In this document: one piece after another, positions 62,884 through 64,000 of the stretch
Layout of the letters: each line of letters starts with the position of its first letter
Numbering within the stretch: the first letter of the stretch is position 1
Assembly: GCA_910575035.1 (NCBI GenBank)
Contig: CAJTDL010000001.1
Coordinates: 124,001 to 188,000, forward strand
Reading direction: 5' to 3'
Origin: Lachnospiraceae bacterium
GTDB lineage: Bacteria > Bacillota > Clostridia > Lachnospirales > Lachnospiraceae
Length of the DNA: 64,000 bases
Notes under the pieces: generated by a model
Databases searched by the model: none
Seen by the model: the letters and a program-made list of their open reading frames with translations, nothing else
What the model was told of the DNA's origin: nothing
Program-made: the position numbers and the translations under genes

Positions 62884-64000
62884 AACATTTTTCAAAGTGT
62901 TGTACAAAAGGAAAACGTCATTGATTATGTATATCGTCATTTACCTGGTGCTTGCCGTGTTTTTTAGCAATGTAATGCAGGAAAAGGAAGAGGGCGTTTT
63001 TTCCAACGTTGCCCTGAATATTGCATTGGAAAACCACGACCAGGGAAATCTGGGGAAGGCTTTTGCCGAATATCTGGAGGAACGCCATACTTTACAGGAA
63101 ATGCCCCAGGATAGGGAGGCCCTGCAGGACGCCATGTACTACCAGAGCATTGATTATGTCCTGGTGATCCCAGAAGATTTTACAGAAAGGATGTCTGCGG
63201 AAGGCGCAGATGAAAAATCAGCCCCAAATGGCATATTAGAGGGAACCGCTGTGCCTGGCAGCAGCAGCGCCTACTTTATGGAAAATGAAATAGGGCATTA
63301 TCTGAATACGGTTTCCATGTATTTAGCAGCAGGCTATGATATGGAAGAAGCAGCCCAGGAATCTGCCAAAAACCTAAAACATAAGCCCCAGGTAAGCTTT
63401 CTGGAGAAACAAGGCCAGCAGCTCCCCAGCGCCTATTATTCTTTCCAGTATCTTCCTTATGTTTTCGTGGTGATCATGATCCTGGGCGTGGGAGCAGTCA
63501 TGAAAACTTATAAAAATAAAGACCTGGCCGCCAGGAACCAATGCTCCGCCATGCCCTTTCTGAGCCAGAACCTGCAGCTCATCCTTGGGTGCATGGTTTA
63601 TATTCTGCTGGTATGCCTGATCTTTATAGTAATGATATGTATAACGGATCATGAGTATATGTTCAGCCTGAAGGGAGCCTTAAGCGCGGCGAACGCCTTC
63701 TTATTCAGCTTTTGCGCCCTAAGCGTAGCCTGGTTTTCCGTACAGCTTGTACGAAGCGTGTCAGAGCTGAATATTATGAGCAATGTCTTTGGCCTGGGAT
63801 TCAGCTTTTTAGGCGGGGTTTTTGTGCCTATGGAAATGATGGGCGATACAGCAAAGGCCTTGGGCAGGTTTGTGCCGTCCTATTGGTATGTGGCCGCCAA
63901 TACCAGGATCCAGGAGCTGGAAAGCCTGTCAGGCGCATATCCTGTGTACCAGGCGTTTCTGCTGGTGATACTGTTTACAGCGGCTTTTTTTGCGGCGGGG
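62870..64000 (+). CDS. ABC-2 type permease, second (3' end outside window)
   Basis: The frame opens at ATG 62870 (MPVFKTFFKVLYKRKTS) with AAGGAGGG 5 nt upstream and stays open to the window end, 377 codons. Same design as the preceding permease: N-terminal helix (about 17-38), extracellular domain (about 40-190) and at least five helices from about 195 (YVFVVIMILGVGAVMKTYKNKD, FVPMEMMGDTAKALGRFVPSYWY). The FVPSYWY motif is typical of ABC-2 permeases. The stop codon lies beyond 64000. Confidence 0.88.
   Translation, partial: MPVFKTFFKVLYKRKTSLIMYIVIYLVLAVFFSNVMQEKEEGVFSNVALNIALENHDQGNLGKAFAEYLEERHTLQEMPQDREALQDAMYYQSIDYVLVIPEDFTERMSAEGADEKSAPNGILEGTAVPGSSSAYFMENEIGHYLNTVSMYLAAGYDMEEAAQESAKNLKHKPQVSFLEKQGQQLPSAYYSFQYLPYVFVVIMILGVGAVMKTYKNKDLAARNQCSAMPFLSQNLQLILGCMVYILLVCLIFIVMICITDHEYMFSLKGALSAANAFLFSFCALSVAWFSVQLVRSVSELNIMSNVFGLGFSFLGGVFVPMEMMGDTAKALGRFVPSYWYVAANTRIQELESLSGAYPVYQAFLLVILFTAAFFAAG

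Overview
The window looks like a chromosome segment of a spore-forming, saccharolytic Lachnospiraceae-type Clostridium. Reasons: the spoIIAA-spoIIAB-sigF-spoVA block, a DUF3794/SPOCS protein, Veg, a DapL-type lysine/DAP route, ANTAR-linked glutamine synthetase, AGGAGG-type ribosome binding sites, canonical sigma-A promoters and very large secreted glycanases with FIVAR, Big and FN3-like modules. No rRNA, tRNA or CRISPR array was seen. The species call is inference; family-level placement rests on gene content only.

Layout. 1-5.1 kb: 3' end of mfd, a PrsA-like foldase, then apbE, a NusG-domain-II protein and a Gx transporter (a flavinylation/quinone-type cluster). 5.1-9.6 kb (minus): a 1508-residue secreted GH127 beta-L-arabinofuranosidase. 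10.2-14.0 kb: a heterodimeric ABC exporter. 14.1-22.6 kb: veg, a SPOCS-LysM protein, a BspA-type leucine-rich surface protein, folC, a 47-residue ORF and a TPR membrane protein. 22.7-39.4 kb: the sporulation block spoIIAA-spoIIAB-sigF, a chemotaxis receptor on the opposite strand, then spoVAA-AB-AC. The spoVA operon is broken after spoVAC by about 8.9 kb and resumes with spoVAD-AE. The interrupting DNA holds a decayed transposase, a frameshifted AlbA_2-type gene, a degenerate second copy of the spoVAC 3' end, a Fic fragment, an IS630-family element, a BCCT/PIG-L gene chimera, and then intact MATE and polysaccharide deacetylase genes. 39.4-46.9 kb: an Asn/Asp-rich lipoprotein, guaB (minus), an unusual eukaryote-type hisA, glnA with an ANTAR regulator, dapF and dapL. 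47.2-58.3 kb: a secreted polysaccharide locus (GH30+GH43 fusion, a parallel beta-helix protein, a PpiC-like lipoprotein). 58.6-64 kb: a NarL/DesR-type two-component system divergent from a three-gene ABC-2 exporter that runs off the window.

How the genes work together. The GH127, GH30 and GH43 activities together would suit plant arabinogalactan-protein or extensin glycans; these large proteins share a lysine-rich C-terminal FN3-like module that probably retains them at the cell surface, and two extracytoplasmic foldases could help them fold. The sporulation genes form the classic forespore sigma-F/sigma-G pathway and carry a well-formed forespore-type promoter, but the spoVA operon has been physically split.

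Most interesting signals: (1) the spoVA operon interruption with a decayed second spoVAC end; (2) three exact-length 20-residue tandem repeats added to the N-terminus of SigF; (3) a dispersed repeat of up to about 140 bp whose four copies each lie just upstream of a sigma-A promoter, one of them overlapping the end of mfd; (4) 70-bp hairpin-rich tandem repeats at two loci; (5) a glycan-degrading fusion protein with a carbohydrate-binding module inserted in its GH30 barrel, preceded by a 20-bp perfect palindrome; (6) a stand-alone HIS6-like HisA; (7) an eight-G tract at a frameshift in the AlbA_2-type gene. All homology statements come from reading the sequence, not from a database search.
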